A DNA stretch of 64,000 bases, taken from contig NZ_FCOA02000021.1 in the NCBI RefSeq assembly GCF_001544875.2, positions 81,223 to 145,222 on the forward strand. Reading direction: 5' to 3'. The position numbers and the translations under genes were made by a program. The notes beneath the pieces were generated by a model that saw only the letters and a program-made list of their open reading frames with translations, searched no databases and was not told the DNA's origin. This stretch comes from Caballeronia hypogeia. GTDB lineage: Bacteria; Pseudomonadota; Gammaproteobacteria; Burkholderiales; Burkholderiaceae. Below are positions 9,260 through 16,735 of the stretch, piece by piece (within the stretch, counting starts at the first letter, position 1; the number at the start of each line of letters is the position of its first letter).

Positions 9260-10268
9260 GCAGCATCCTCGCGGTTTCGAGATTGCGCGAGTCGCCGCTC
9301 GCGACGAGATCGGCGTAGACGAGCAGCGGCGCGACGACGTTCGGCGGAAGTCCTTCGACGGGTGCGAGCGCCACGGGCGCGCGCAGGAACTCGACATTGC
9401 CGGCGGCATCGGGCCGCAGCCGCGCCCGCATGATCCATTCGCGCGGCACGGCATCGGCGCAATAGGCGGTGACGGTCGCGGGTTTGAGATAACCGGTGAG
9501 CAGCGCGGCAGCGGGTTCGCCGCCGAACTGGCACACGCCGGGCAAATCGGGCGCGTCGCGCCACCAGTCGCTCGATTCGGCGCGATAGCGGCCGAGCAGA
9601 AGCGATTCGCGCAATTGCCGCGGATAAAGCGTGACCCATTCGTCGATCAGCTTGTCGCGGTCGGCGAATTGCAGGCCGCTTCCATCGGGCCGCTCGAATA
9701 CGTCGCGATGATCGACCAGCGCGCGCATGGCGTTCTGCACCGTGCCGTGACTGACACCCGCGCTCTGCGCGATCTCGCGGTAGCCCCGTTCCAGCAGCGA
9801 CGGCGTGACGAGCAGCGCGAGCGTGACGCGCAGCGTCGATTTCGTCCAGGTGCGCGAACGGGCCGCGCGGCTCTGCTCCACGCGAGGGCGTCCCGAGACG
9901 ATCACGACGCTATTGCCTTCGACGAGGCTGGCATTGCCCGCGAGGTCGAGCGCATCGACGCCCATTTCGCGGCATGCGCCGATCATGTTCGGCGTGAGAT
10001 GACGCGTGACGAGCGCCGGTTTCACGCCGTTGCCGTTTTGCGCGGCCGAAGCGCTGAAAGCCGACAATGCGCCGAAACGGTCGATGTTCTCGCGCACGAG
10101 CACGGGTCGTTTGAAACGCGCCGTGCCGATGCGGAATTCGATGGCGGCATCGTATTCACCGCCGGCGGGCGCGCGGGCGCGCCGCGCGTCGAGGCCGGTC
10201 GCTTCGCTGAAGGCGGCGGCTGCGGCTTCGACGAATTGCTCGATCCGGTGATCGACCCTGGGCGGCAT
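9237..10268 (-). CDS. AbiEi-like antitoxin/transcriptional regulator (type IV TA style)
   Basis: A 343-aa protein. The N-terminal 135 residues resemble the nuclease-like fold of the AbiEi_2 family, with the segment PNMIGACREMGVDALDLAGN typical of it (compare family D-x-AGNA). A helix-turn-helix follows at about 145-195 (GYREIAQSAGVSHGTVQNAM), and the C-terminal part resembles AbiEi antitoxin domains. The overlap with the NTase gene gives the antitoxin-first order of AbiE operons. Its promoter carries a perfect 12-bp inverted repeat with a second, imperfect one nested inside, as expected for autorepression. The family call is from pattern recognition only. Confidence 0.65.
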   Translation of the reverse strand: MPPRVDHRIEQFVEAAAAAFSEATGLDARRARAPAGGEYDAAIEFRIGTARFKRPVLVRENIDRFGALSAFSASAAQNGNGVKPALVTRHLTPNMIGACREMGVDALDLAGNASLVEGNSVVIVSGRPRVEQSRAARSRTWTKSTLRVTLALLVTPSLLERGYREIAQSAGVSHGTVQNAMRALVDHRDVFERPDGSGLQFADRDKLIDEWVTLYPRQLRESLLLGRYRAESSDWWRDAPDLPGVCQFGGEPAAALLTGYLKPATVTAYCADAVPREWIMRARLRPDAAGNVEFLRAPVALAPVEGLPPNVVAPLLVYADLVASGDSRNLETARMLRERYLAA

Positions 10269-10282
10269 GACGGAGTTCCGGT

Positions 10283-10333
10283 GTCCAATTTTTCGGATTG
10301 TACACGAAACGTGGACAGCGAGAAAAATTGGAC
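10283..10333 (-). promoter_or_regulatory. Nested inverted repeats over the AbiEi-like gene promoter
   Basis: GTCCAATTTTTC (10283-10294) and GAAAAATTGGAC (10322-10333) are perfect 12-bp arms separated by 27 bp. Inside lies an imperfect pair TGTACACG-AAA-CGTGGACA. A TACAAT -10 element (minus strand, 10297-10302) sits between the outer arms, 30 bp from the start codon. A dimer or tetramer bound here would block the promoter. Confidence 0.6.
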
Positions 10334-10352
10334 AGTTACTTCGTCGCGCGCT

Positions 10353-10673
10353 TTAGAGATAGCTGCAGACGTAGTCGAGCGTCTCGATCACGTCGATATC
10401 GAAGCGGCTCTTGCCCGGCACCGAAAACGACTCGCCAGCGCCATACGTCTTCCACTCGTCGCTGCCCGCGAGGCGGATGCGGCACTGCCCGGCCTGCACT
10501 TCCATGAGTTCCGGCGCGTCGGTGCCGAAGTTGAGCGTGCCGGGCAGGATCACGCCGAGCGTCTTCTTCGTGCCATCGGCGAAGAGAACGGTATGCGACA
10601 CGCACTTGCCGTCGAAATAGACGTTGGCGCGTTTGATAACGGAAACCTGATCGAATTGCGTTGCGGCCGTCAT
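10353..10673 (-). CDS. ppnP: Pyrimidine/purine nucleoside phosphorylase PpnP
   Basis: A 106-aa single-domain cupin of the YaiE/PpnP (formerly DUF1255) family, which phosphorolyses several nucleosides to base plus ribose 1-phosphate. Length and segments NVYFDGKCVSHTV, GVILPGTLNFGT, MEVQAGQCRI and GESFSVPGKSRFDI agree with the family. It stands between the EpsG-like gene (100 bp upstream) and the AbiE-like pair, with no evident functional link to either. Confidence 0.92.
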   Translation of the reverse strand: MTAATQFDQVSVIKRANVYFDGKCVSHTVLFADGTKKTLGVILPGTLNFGTDAPELMEVQAGQCRIRLAGSDEWKTYGAGESFSVPGKSRFDIDVIETLDYVCSYL

Positions 10674-10773
10674 GGCGGTGTTCCTTGAAATCGACGAGAG
10701 TGGATGCGGACTGCGCGCACGCTCGACTCCGCATGGCGCGCAGGCCCGTCATCATACAGCCCGCCGACTCGGA

Positions 10774-11859
10774 TCATCCGATGAAATAGTTGTACACGCC
10801 GCGCCCATACGCGAGGTAAGCCTCGGAGAAGATCATGAAATACAGAATGATCGTCAGCCACAGGGTCACGCCGTTCTTGACGCGTATCTCCTGAGCGAAG
10901 AACGGCAGCATCAGCGAGATGTAGTAGAACACGCGGTCCTTGCCGAAAGGGAACAGCGTGAAGGCGAAGACGAGATAGACCACCAGCCCGAAGTGCATCA
11001 GCGAGAGATCGCGCAGCGAAGCGCGCAGACGCAGCTCGCGAATATACGGAAGCGATTTGATCAGCAGGATCGAGCCGATCGCGTAGGAGAGCATCAGCAC
11101 GAGCAGATTGACCGAGAACTCCGCCGTATAACCGGCATAGTCGCCCACGCGCCGGCCGCCGAAGGTATCGAACAACATCTGCGCGCTCATCGACAGCAGG
11201 CCACCCGCGATGCTCACCACCGGAATCGCGACGCGATCGTTCGAGCCGGCGAGGCGCGCGGCGATCAGCAGAATGGTCGGGAAGGCGATCGTCGTATGAA
11301 TCGTGCTGGCGATCAGCATGCCGAGCACCGGCCGCCTGAAGTTGATCGCGAACAGCATTGCGATGCCGAACGCGAAGCCCTGGCGAATCTGGAACAGACC
11401 CGTGATGCACAGCGCCGAAGGCACCACGATCCACAGGAACAGGCCGAGCAGCGGACGCCTCAGCCGCGCGAGCGCGCAGAACACGAGACCGTTGGCGAGC
11501 GCGACAGTAATGCGGATCGCGGTGTCGGGCGTGAAGCCCAGCGAGTTGATGGAAACGATCCACAGACGCCAGCCGATTTCATCGGTGACGATGCGCGGTA
11601 TGAGGCTCAGGCCGAATCCGCGCCGATCGAAGTAGTGGACGAGCCAGTTCCAGTCGGTATAGCGGAAGTAGGCGAGATACGCCTCCTGGTCGGGCAGGCG
11701 CCAGACCTGCCGTTCCGAGGTGCACAGCAAATATATGATGTATGACGCGATGAAAATGAAAGCCCATCCCGACCACGTGGCGAGGAAGGCCGACTCTTCG
11801 CTCGGCTTGCGGCTCATATCGAAAGAGCCGGGGGACTTGCGCAACGCCAGATTTTTCAT
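10774..11859 (-). CDS. EpsG-family polytopic membrane protein
   Basis: A protein of about 361 aa with around ten hydrophobic segments and the EpsG/Wzy-like pattern early on (PDQEAYLAYFRY). EpsG-family proteins take part in exopolysaccharide assembly, probably polymerisation. No glycosyltransferase or Wzx gene adjoins it, so it is an orphan here, although two acyltransferase-like genes with a possible envelope role lie at 42-45 kb. The start is uncertain: 11859 and an internal ATG at 11817 both lack a strong Shine-Dalgarno. Confidence 0.7.
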   Translation of the reverse strand: MKNLALRKSPGSFDMSRKPSEESAFLATWSGWAFIFIASYIIYLLCTSERQVWRLPDQEAYLAYFRYTDWNWLVHYFDRRGFGLSLIPRIVTDEIGWRLWIVSINSLGFTPDTAIRITVALANGLVFCALARLRRPLLGLFLWIVVPSALCITGLFQIRQGFAFGIAMLFAINFRRPVLGMLIASTIHTTIAFPTILLIAARLAGSNDRVAIPVVSIAGGLLSMSAQMLFDTFGGRRVGDYAGYTAEFSVNLLVLMLSYAIGSILLIKSLPYIRELRLRASLRDLSLMHFGLVVYLVFAFTLFPFGKDRVFYYISLMLPFFAQEIRVKNGVTLWLTIILYFMIFSEAYLAYGRGVYNYFIG

Positions 11860-12078
11860 GGTCTAGATAGAGTGCGGGAGCTGCGCCCGGGCGTTCGTAT
11901 TTACCTCGATGAAAGGCGCGTGCAATCGATATGTCCGCTTTCGTCAGCGTTAATCGCAGTGCCGGAGGTTGAGACACTAACGGTTTTTGCTCCGCCAGAG
12001 TGCGCGGTTCTGCACACAGGAAGGTATCTCGCGCCGCGCAATCGAAGCGATGCAGCGACACAATGCCAGAAATGCAAA

Positions 12079-12110
12079 ACGGGCGATGCGGCTTCGACCG
12101 CATCGCCCGT
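12079..12110 (-). terminator. Rho-independent terminator of the aldolase/MFS operon
   Basis: A 13-bp perfect stem ACGGGCGATGCGG / CCGCATCGCCCGT around a 6-nt loop is followed on the minus strand by TTTTGC. It lies about 40 bp after the MFS stop codon at 12147. Confidence 0.75.
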
Positions 12111-12115
12111 CATCA

Positions 12116-12132
12116 TCGCCCGTCGCGGGCGA
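12116..12132. terminator. Small second hairpin between MFS stop and terminator
   Basis: TCGCCCG-TCG-CGGGCGA forms a 7-bp stem. Its arms share the sequence ATCGCCCG with the adjacent terminator, so the two could form alternative pairings. Confidence 0.4.
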
Positions 12133-12146
12133 TGCCAATCGTCAGA

Positions 12147-13469
12147 TCAACGGTTCACGAGGCGCTTGGGCATCAGGAGAACCAGCAAGCCGCCGATCGT
12201 GAGGCACGCCGCCAGCGTGTACACGCCGAGATCGGTCGAGTGCGTCTTGTCGATGATCCAGCCGATCACATACGGGCTGATGAAACCGGCCAGATTGCCG
12301 AACGAGTTCACCACCGCCACGCCCGTCGCCGCGGCCGCGCCGGCGAGGATCGCCGTCGGCAGGCACCAGAACTGGCACAGCGTGGTCATGACGCCCATCG
12401 TCGCGACGGTGAGGCCGATCATCGCCAGCGTGACGTTGCCGCTGCCTGCCATCACCGCGGCGATCCAGCCCGCCGTGCCGATCAGGCCGGGAATCGCGAC
12501 GTGCCAGCGGCGTTCGCGGCGTGCATCCGAGCTGCGCCCGACGACGATCATCGCGATCGCGGCGGCGGCGTACGGCAGCGTCGTCAGGAAGCCGATCATC
12601 AGCGGATCCTTCACGCCCGAGCCCTTGATGAGCGTCGGCAGCCAGAAGCCCACGCCGTACAGGCCCATGATGAAGAACAGGTAGATCACGGAAAGCGCCC
12701 AGACCATCGGGTTCGTGAAGCCGTCCTTGAACGAATGCGATTCCACGCCGGCTGCATCCGCGGCCACGTTGGCGGCGAGCGTCTGCTTCTCGGAGTCGGT
12801 CAGCCATTTGGCCTGTTCGATGCCACGGTCGAGCAGGAAGATGATGGCGAAGCCCAGCACGAGCGAAGGAATCGCTTCGAGCAGGAAGAGCCATTGCCAG
12901 CCCGCGAGGCCATGCGCGCCGCTCATCGCGTGGAGAATCCAGCCGGACAGCGGGCCGCCGATCACGCCGGAGATGGGAATGCCCGTCATGAACATCGCGA
13001 TGATCTTGCCGCGTCGCGCCGCCGGGTACCAGTACGTCAGATAGAGAATGACGCCGGGGAACAGGCCCGCTTCGGCGAGACCGAGCAGGAAGCGCAGGAT
13101 ATAGAAGGTGGTCGGCGTGTGCACGAACATCATCGCGGCGGAGATGATCGCCCACGTGATCATCACGCGCGCGATCCAGAGCCGCGCGCCGACCTTGTGC
13201 AGAATGATGTTGCTCGGCACCTCGAAGATGAAGTAGCCGATGAAGAAGATGCCCGCGCCCAGACCGTAGACGGTTTCGCTGAAGCCCAGGTCTTTCAGCA
13301 TCTGCAGCTTGGCGAAGCCGACGTTCACGCGGTCCAGATACGCCGCGACGTAGCACAGAAAGAGCAGAGGAATGAGGCGCCAGGTCACTTTCGCGTAGAG
13401 CGTGGACTCGGATGTGTCCGCGCGCTGAAACTCGGGCGACGTCGCGAGCGCTTGTCTCGACGTGGTCAT
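12147..13469 (-). CDS. MFS transporter, anion:cation symporter (ACS) family
   Basis: A 440-aa permease with 12 predicted membrane segments. The first helix and loop, FLCYVAAYLDRVNVGFAKLQM, and the following FEVPSNIIL are typical of ACS carriers (tartrate, phthalate, glucarate, hydroxylated acids). ATG 13469 follows GGAGA; the frame is open to 13535 but that extension is polar and unlike the family. It lies 76 bp downstream of the class II aldolase-family gene in the same operon, so it probably imports that enzyme's substrate, likely a sugar acid or hydroxy acid (inference). Confidence 0.85.
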   Translation of the reverse strand: MTTSRQALATSPEFQRADTSESTLYAKVTWRLIPLLFLCYVAAYLDRVNVGFAKLQMLKDLGFSETVYGLGAGIFFIGYFIFEVPSNIILHKVGARLWIARVMITWAIISAAMMFVHTPTTFYILRFLLGLAEAGLFPGVILYLTYWYPAARRGKIIAMFMTGIPISGVIGGPLSGWILHAMSGAHGLAGWQWLFLLEAIPSLVLGFAIIFLLDRGIEQAKWLTDSEKQTLAANVAADAAGVESHSFKDGFTNPMVWALSVIYLFFIMGLYGVGFWLPTLIKGSGVKDPLMIGFLTTLPYAAAAIAMIVVGRSSDARRERRWHVAIPGLIGTAGWIAAVMAGSGNVTLAMIGLTVATMGVMTTLCQFWCLPTAILAGAAAATGVAVVNSFGNLAGFISPYVIGWIIDKTHSTDLGVYTLAACLTIGGLLVLLMPKRLVNR

Positions 13470-13545
13470 GGGGATGTCTCCGACTTTTTTGGGGGAATCT
13501 CCTCGCCTTTCTCCGAAGGCGAGGACTTGCTTCAAAAACGAACGA

Positions 13546-14397
13546 TCAGTCGAACATGTCGGGTTGCGTGGCGACCAGGTCGTTCCAGATGGTCTGGAAA
13601 TGCAGCCAGCCGATATAGTCGCTGCCCACGTGCTCGCGGCTGTAGCGCGCGCGGTCTTCGGGCACGAGCTTCGGCGTGATGCCGGTCGCCTCGATCATCA
13701 GTTGTTGCTGGCAGCAGCGCTCGAGCGCGATGAACCAGAACGCGGCGGAATCGATGCTGTGGCGGCTCGCCGTGAGCAGGCCGTGATTCTGGTGAATCGC
13801 CGCCTTCACGCCCTGGAACGCATTCGCGACCTTGTTGCCGCCCTTCACCTCGACGGCGACCTTGCCCGCCTCGTCGCCGATCACGACGTGGTCTTCGAAG
13901 AACGCGCACGCGTCCTGCGACATCGGGATCAGCGGCTTGCCGAGCGCCGCGAACGCGGTGCCGTAGACCGTGTGCGCGTGGCACATCGCGACGATGTCCC
14001 GATGCTGCTCATGCACCGCCGCATGCAGCACGAAGCCCGCGCGATTGATCGCGTATTTGCCCTCGACGACATTGCCCTGATGATCCGCGCAGATCAGGTT
14101 CGACAACTTCACCTGCGCGAAATGAACGGCCATCGGGTTGGTCCAGTACAGCGACGGATGCTCCGGATCGCGCACGGTGAGGTGGCCCGCGAAACCGTAG
14201 TCGAAGCCCTGCAGCGCAAACGCGCGGCAAGCGGCGACGAGGCGCTCCTTCAGATACTGGCGGTGCTCCGCATGGCTCGCGAAGGTAGGCAGCTCGGGGA
14301 AGATCAGGCCTTCCTGCTCCGGCTGATAAATCGACACGCGGCCCTTCAGGTCGATTGCGTCTTCGGTCTTGGCAGGTGTCTCGATGACTTCGCTCAT
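13546..14397 (-). CDS. Class II aldolase/adducin family protein
   Basis: A 283-aa member of the AraD/FucA superfamily. The zinc-binding histidines are visible: CHAHTVYG (about residues 148-155) and HQNHGLL, with FDYGFAGHLTVRDPE near the N-terminus. Family members cleave or decarboxylate phosphorylated or free hydroxy-acids. ATG 14397 (MSEVIET) is preferred because GGAG lies 9 bp before it; an ATG four codons upstream is possible. It is cotranscribed with the ACS carrier, and a palindrome about 90 bp upstream may be the operator. Confidence 0.85.
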   Translation of the reverse strand: MSEVIETPAKTEDAIDLKGRVSIYQPEQEGLIFPELPTFASHAEHRQYLKERLVAACRAFALQGFDYGFAGHLTVRDPEHPSLYWTNPMAVHFAQVKLSNLICADHQGNVVEGKYAINRAGFVLHAAVHEQHRDIVAMCHAHTVYGTAFAALGKPLIPMSQDACAFFEDHVVIGDEAGKVAVEVKGGNKVANAFQGVKAAIHQNHGLLTASRHSIDSAAFWFIALERCCQQQLMIEATGITPKLVPEDRARYSREHVGSDYIGWLHFQTIWNDLVATQPDMFD

Positions 14398-14481
14398 GTC
14401 TCGCTCCATGCGGATTCGGTGGAATGTCGAGCATGGTGCCGCGCGTCATGACTGAGCACAAACGAAGCTTGTTCAACAAAA

Positions 14482-14501
14482 CATGAATCACATTCATGTG
14501 A
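14482..14501 (-). promoter_or_regulatory. Overlapping palindromes upstream of the aldolase operon
   Basis: CATGAAT-CAC-ATTCATG (14482-14498) is a perfect 7-3-7 palindrome. TCACAT-TC-ATGTGA (14488-14501) overlaps it. The site is 85-105 bp before the aldolase start codon, a plausible operator position. Confidence 0.4.
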
Positions 14502-14968
14502 AGACGCTACAAGGCCGTTCGCTAACCCCCTCGGCGCGAAGGTGTACGCAATGCAACATTTTTGCTCGCATCGCGTGTTCGTTGCCGATCATGCGCCCGC
14601 GCTTGCGCAAGTCTGTATGAATTCCCGCGAAGCCTTGCCCACCAAGGCGCGAGGCCGGTGCGGCATGCAGCCGGACGATTTAGAAATCGGAAAAGATGAC
14701 CAGGTTTGCAACATTTTTCGCACGCGACTCTTTATCGATATGACAAGGACTTTGCACGCCATGCACGGTGCGCTCGCGCCGGTTGCAAATCGCCGAACCC
14801 CAGTGCTGACGGGACATTCCCCAGAAGAAAACGTTTGTCTGAGGCAATCGACCGACCGTCAAACCGTATGAAGGTCGCCTTTCACGATTGAATCAATTTT
14901 GATCGCGCGCCATCTCGTGGCCAGCGCGTCCGGGCGCAAACCCTCACAGGTATAAGGATTGACGTGCG

Positions 14969-14985
14969 CTGGCACACCTCTCGCT
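14969..14985 (+). promoter_or_regulatory. Sigma-54-like promoter candidate
   Basis: CTGGCAC-ACCTC-TCGCT keeps the invariant GG and GC with the correct 10-bp separation and differs from the TTGCW box by one base. It would give a leader of about 160 nt containing the hairpin ahead of the Crp/Fnr gene. Support is by sequence only. Confidence 0.35.
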
Positions 14986-15058
14986 TATGTATGACCACGC
15001 ACGGAGACCACCGCACGCAACTAATAACTACAAGCGGCATTTGTGCTACGGGGCTGGT

Positions 15059-15108
15059 CGCAACAGGATTCGGGGTAAGCGCGAGGCGCATGCACGAATC
15101 CTGTTGCG
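15059..15108 (+). promoter_or_regulatory. Long hairpin in the leader of the Crp/Fnr gene
   Basis: CGCAACAGGATTCG (15059-15072) and CGAATCCTGTTGCG (15095-15108) are perfect 14-bp arms around a 22-nt loop; with one bulge the stem gains about 3 more pairs. It ends 51 bp before the start codon and has no T-tract, so it may be an operator or an RNA control element rather than a terminator. Confidence 0.6.
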
Positions 15109-15159
15109 GACCGGAAGAAAGTAAAAGCGCGCAGCGCACACGCACGAGAATAAAAGAAC

Positions 15160-15891
15160 ATGTTGACACTTCAATCCGATCTGCACGGCAACCATCTGTT
15201 GGGCGCTCTTCCGCCGCAAGAATGGCAGGCCATCGCTCCTCACCTCGAACTCGTTCAACTGCGCACCGAGCAGTTGCTGTGCGATTCGGGGCAACGCATT
15301 CATCACGTGTACTTCCCGACCACGGCGATCATCTCGCTCCTGCATACGATGGAAGACGGCGGTTCCGTCGAAGTCGCGGCAGTGGGCCGTGAAGGCATGT
15401 CGGGCGTGCCGGTGCTGACGGGCGGCGACACCATGCCGACGCGCGTGCAGGTGCAGTGCGCGGGCGTCGCGTATCGCATGAGCGCGGGCGCGTTGCGCGA
15501 GCACTTCGGCCGCTCCGACTTCCTGCGCCGCGTGATGCTGCTGTACATGCAAGCCCTTCTCACGCAGGTCGCGCAGACGGCCGCGTGCAACCGCCATCAT
15601 TCGCTGTCGAAGCAATTGTGCCGCTGGCTGCTGATCCAGACCGATCGCACCCCGTCGGACCATCTGCGCGTCACGCAGCAAATGATCGCGGACATGCTGG
15701 GCGTGCGTCGTGAAGGCGTGACCGAAGCAGCCGGCAAGCTGCACGACCTCGGCCTGATTCATCACAGCCGCGGTTGCATCAAGGTGCTGGACCGCGCCGG
15801 ACTGGAAGAGCGCGCTTGCGAGTGCTACGGGATCGTCAAGCGCGAATTCGACCGGATGTTGCCGCGCCGCCAGGCCGAAGCCGTCGTGTAA
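15160..15891 (+). CDS. Crp/Fnr family transcriptional regulator
   Basis: A 243-aa regulator with an N-terminal cyclic-nucleotide-binding-like beta-barrel (about residues 15-135; HHVYFPTTAIISLL, VEVAAVGREGMSGV) and a C-terminal winged helix (about 150-220; VTQQMIADMLGVRREGVTEAAGKL). It lacks the N-terminal Cys cluster of Fnr, and the barrel does not show the cAMP phosphate-binding loop of Crp, so the effector is unknown. It resembles a Burkholderiales subfamily of such regulators. The leader is long and structured, and the Shine-Dalgarno is weak (AAAAGAA). Confidence 0.82.
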   Translation: MLTLQSDLHGNHLLGALPPQEWQAIAPHLELVQLRTEQLLCDSGQRIHHVYFPTTAIISLLHTMEDGGSVEVAAVGREGMSGVPVLTGGDTMPTRVQVQCAGVAYRMSAGALREHFGRSDFLRRVMLLYMQALLTQVAQTAACNRHHSLSKQLCRWLLIQTDRTPSDHLRVTQQMIADMLGVRREGVTEAAGKLHDLGLIHHSRGCIKVLDRAGLEERACECYGIVKREFDRMLPRRQAEAVV

Positions 15892-15901
15892 AAGAAGGCG
15901 C

Positions 15902-16729
15902 TCAGACGAGGGCGCGGCTGGCAGCGGCCGCCCGCCCACGAAGCCAGTTGATGCTGGCGAACAGCAGCACGGCGAAGACGATTAGCATCGTTGCGACAGC
16001 GAGAATCGACGGATCGATCGAGTCGCGAATGCCGCTCCACATCTGGCGCGGCACGGTGCGCTGATCGGGCCCGCCGATGAACAGGATCACGATCACTTCG
16101 TCGAACGAGGTCGCGAACGCGAACACGCTGCCCGTCGCGATGGCGGGCGTGATGAGCGGCAGGGTCACGCGCCGGAAGGCGATCCAGGGTGTCGCTCCAA
16201 GACCGGACGCGGCGCGCAAGAGACTCTGATCGAACGACAACAGAGAAGCCGTCACCGTGATCACGACGAACGGCGTGCCGAGCGCCGCGTGCGCGAGGAT
16301 CACCCCGGGATACGAGTTCACGAGCCCGAGCGGCGCGAAGATCAGATAGAAGCCCGCCGCGACGACGACAATGGGCACGATCATCGGCGAAATGATGATT
16401 GGCATGATGACGGAGCGCAGCGGGAACTGCGTGCGCGAGAGGCCGAGCGCCGCGAGCGTGCCGAGACACGTGGCGATCAGGGTCGACGCCGCGCCAATGG
16501 CGATGCTGTTCAATAACGAGCGCTGCCAGTCGGGGCTCGTCAGCGCCTGTTCGTACCAGCGCAGCGAAAAGCCCTGCAATGGATACGAAAAGTAAGAGCC
16601 GGTATTGAACGACAGCGGGATGATCGCGAGAATCGGCGCGACCAGAAAGAACAGTACGAGCGCGGTATGCACGCGCACCCAGCGCGACGCGACACGTTCG
16701 GTCAGTACCCGGTTGCGTGGTTCGTTCAT
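15902..16729 (-). CDS. ABC transporter permease (PotC type)
   Basis: A 275-aa inner-membrane permease with six hydrophobic segments and the EAA-type loop SLLRAASGLGATPWIAFRRVTLPLI (about residues 170-195) that contacts the ATPase. It is the last gene of the Rieske/ABC operon, 6 bp after the PotB-type permease. The set belongs to the polyamine/opine/iron-type importer group. Specificity cannot be read from the permease. Confidence 0.88.
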   Translation of the reverse strand: MNEPRNRVLTERVASRWVRVHTALVLFFLVAPILAIIPLSFNTGSYFSYPLQGFSLRWYEQALTSPDWQRSLLNSIAIGAASTLIATCLGTLAALGLSRTQFPLRSVIMPIIISPMIVPIVVVAAGFYLIFAPLGLVNSYPGVILAHAALGTPFVVITVTASLLSFDQSLLRAASGLGATPWIAFRRVTLPLITPAIATGSVFAFATSFDEVIVILFIGGPDQRTVPRQMWSGIRDSIDPSILAVATMLIVFAVLLFASINWLRGRAAAASRALV

Positions 16730-16735
16730 GGTGGA

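Larger units (their letters stand above)
14398..15159. other. 762-bp intergenic region between aldolase and Crp/Fnr genes
   Basis: No convincing protein gene: short frames here lack ribosome-binding sites and family features. It holds a palindrome (14482-14501), two copies of GCAACATTTTT (14553-14563 and 14708-14718), a sigma-54-like promoter (14969-14985) and a long perfect hairpin (15059-15108) just ahead of the Crp/Fnr start. A small RNA here cannot be excluded. Confidence 0.5.

Noticed and set aside
10774..11859. EpsG-like protein as evidence of an exopolysaccharide cluster
   Set aside because: No glycosyltransferase, flippase or export genes adjoin it.
14553..14718. Two copies of GCAACATTTTT considered as regulator-binding repeats
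   Set aside because: Only an 11-bp AT-rich match about 155 bp apart with no symmetry; too weak to call as an operator.
14542..14871. 109-aa frame in the intergenic region before the Crp/Fnr gene
   Set aside because: No ribosome-binding site, no signal or domain, and codon use unlike neighbours; treated as non-coding.
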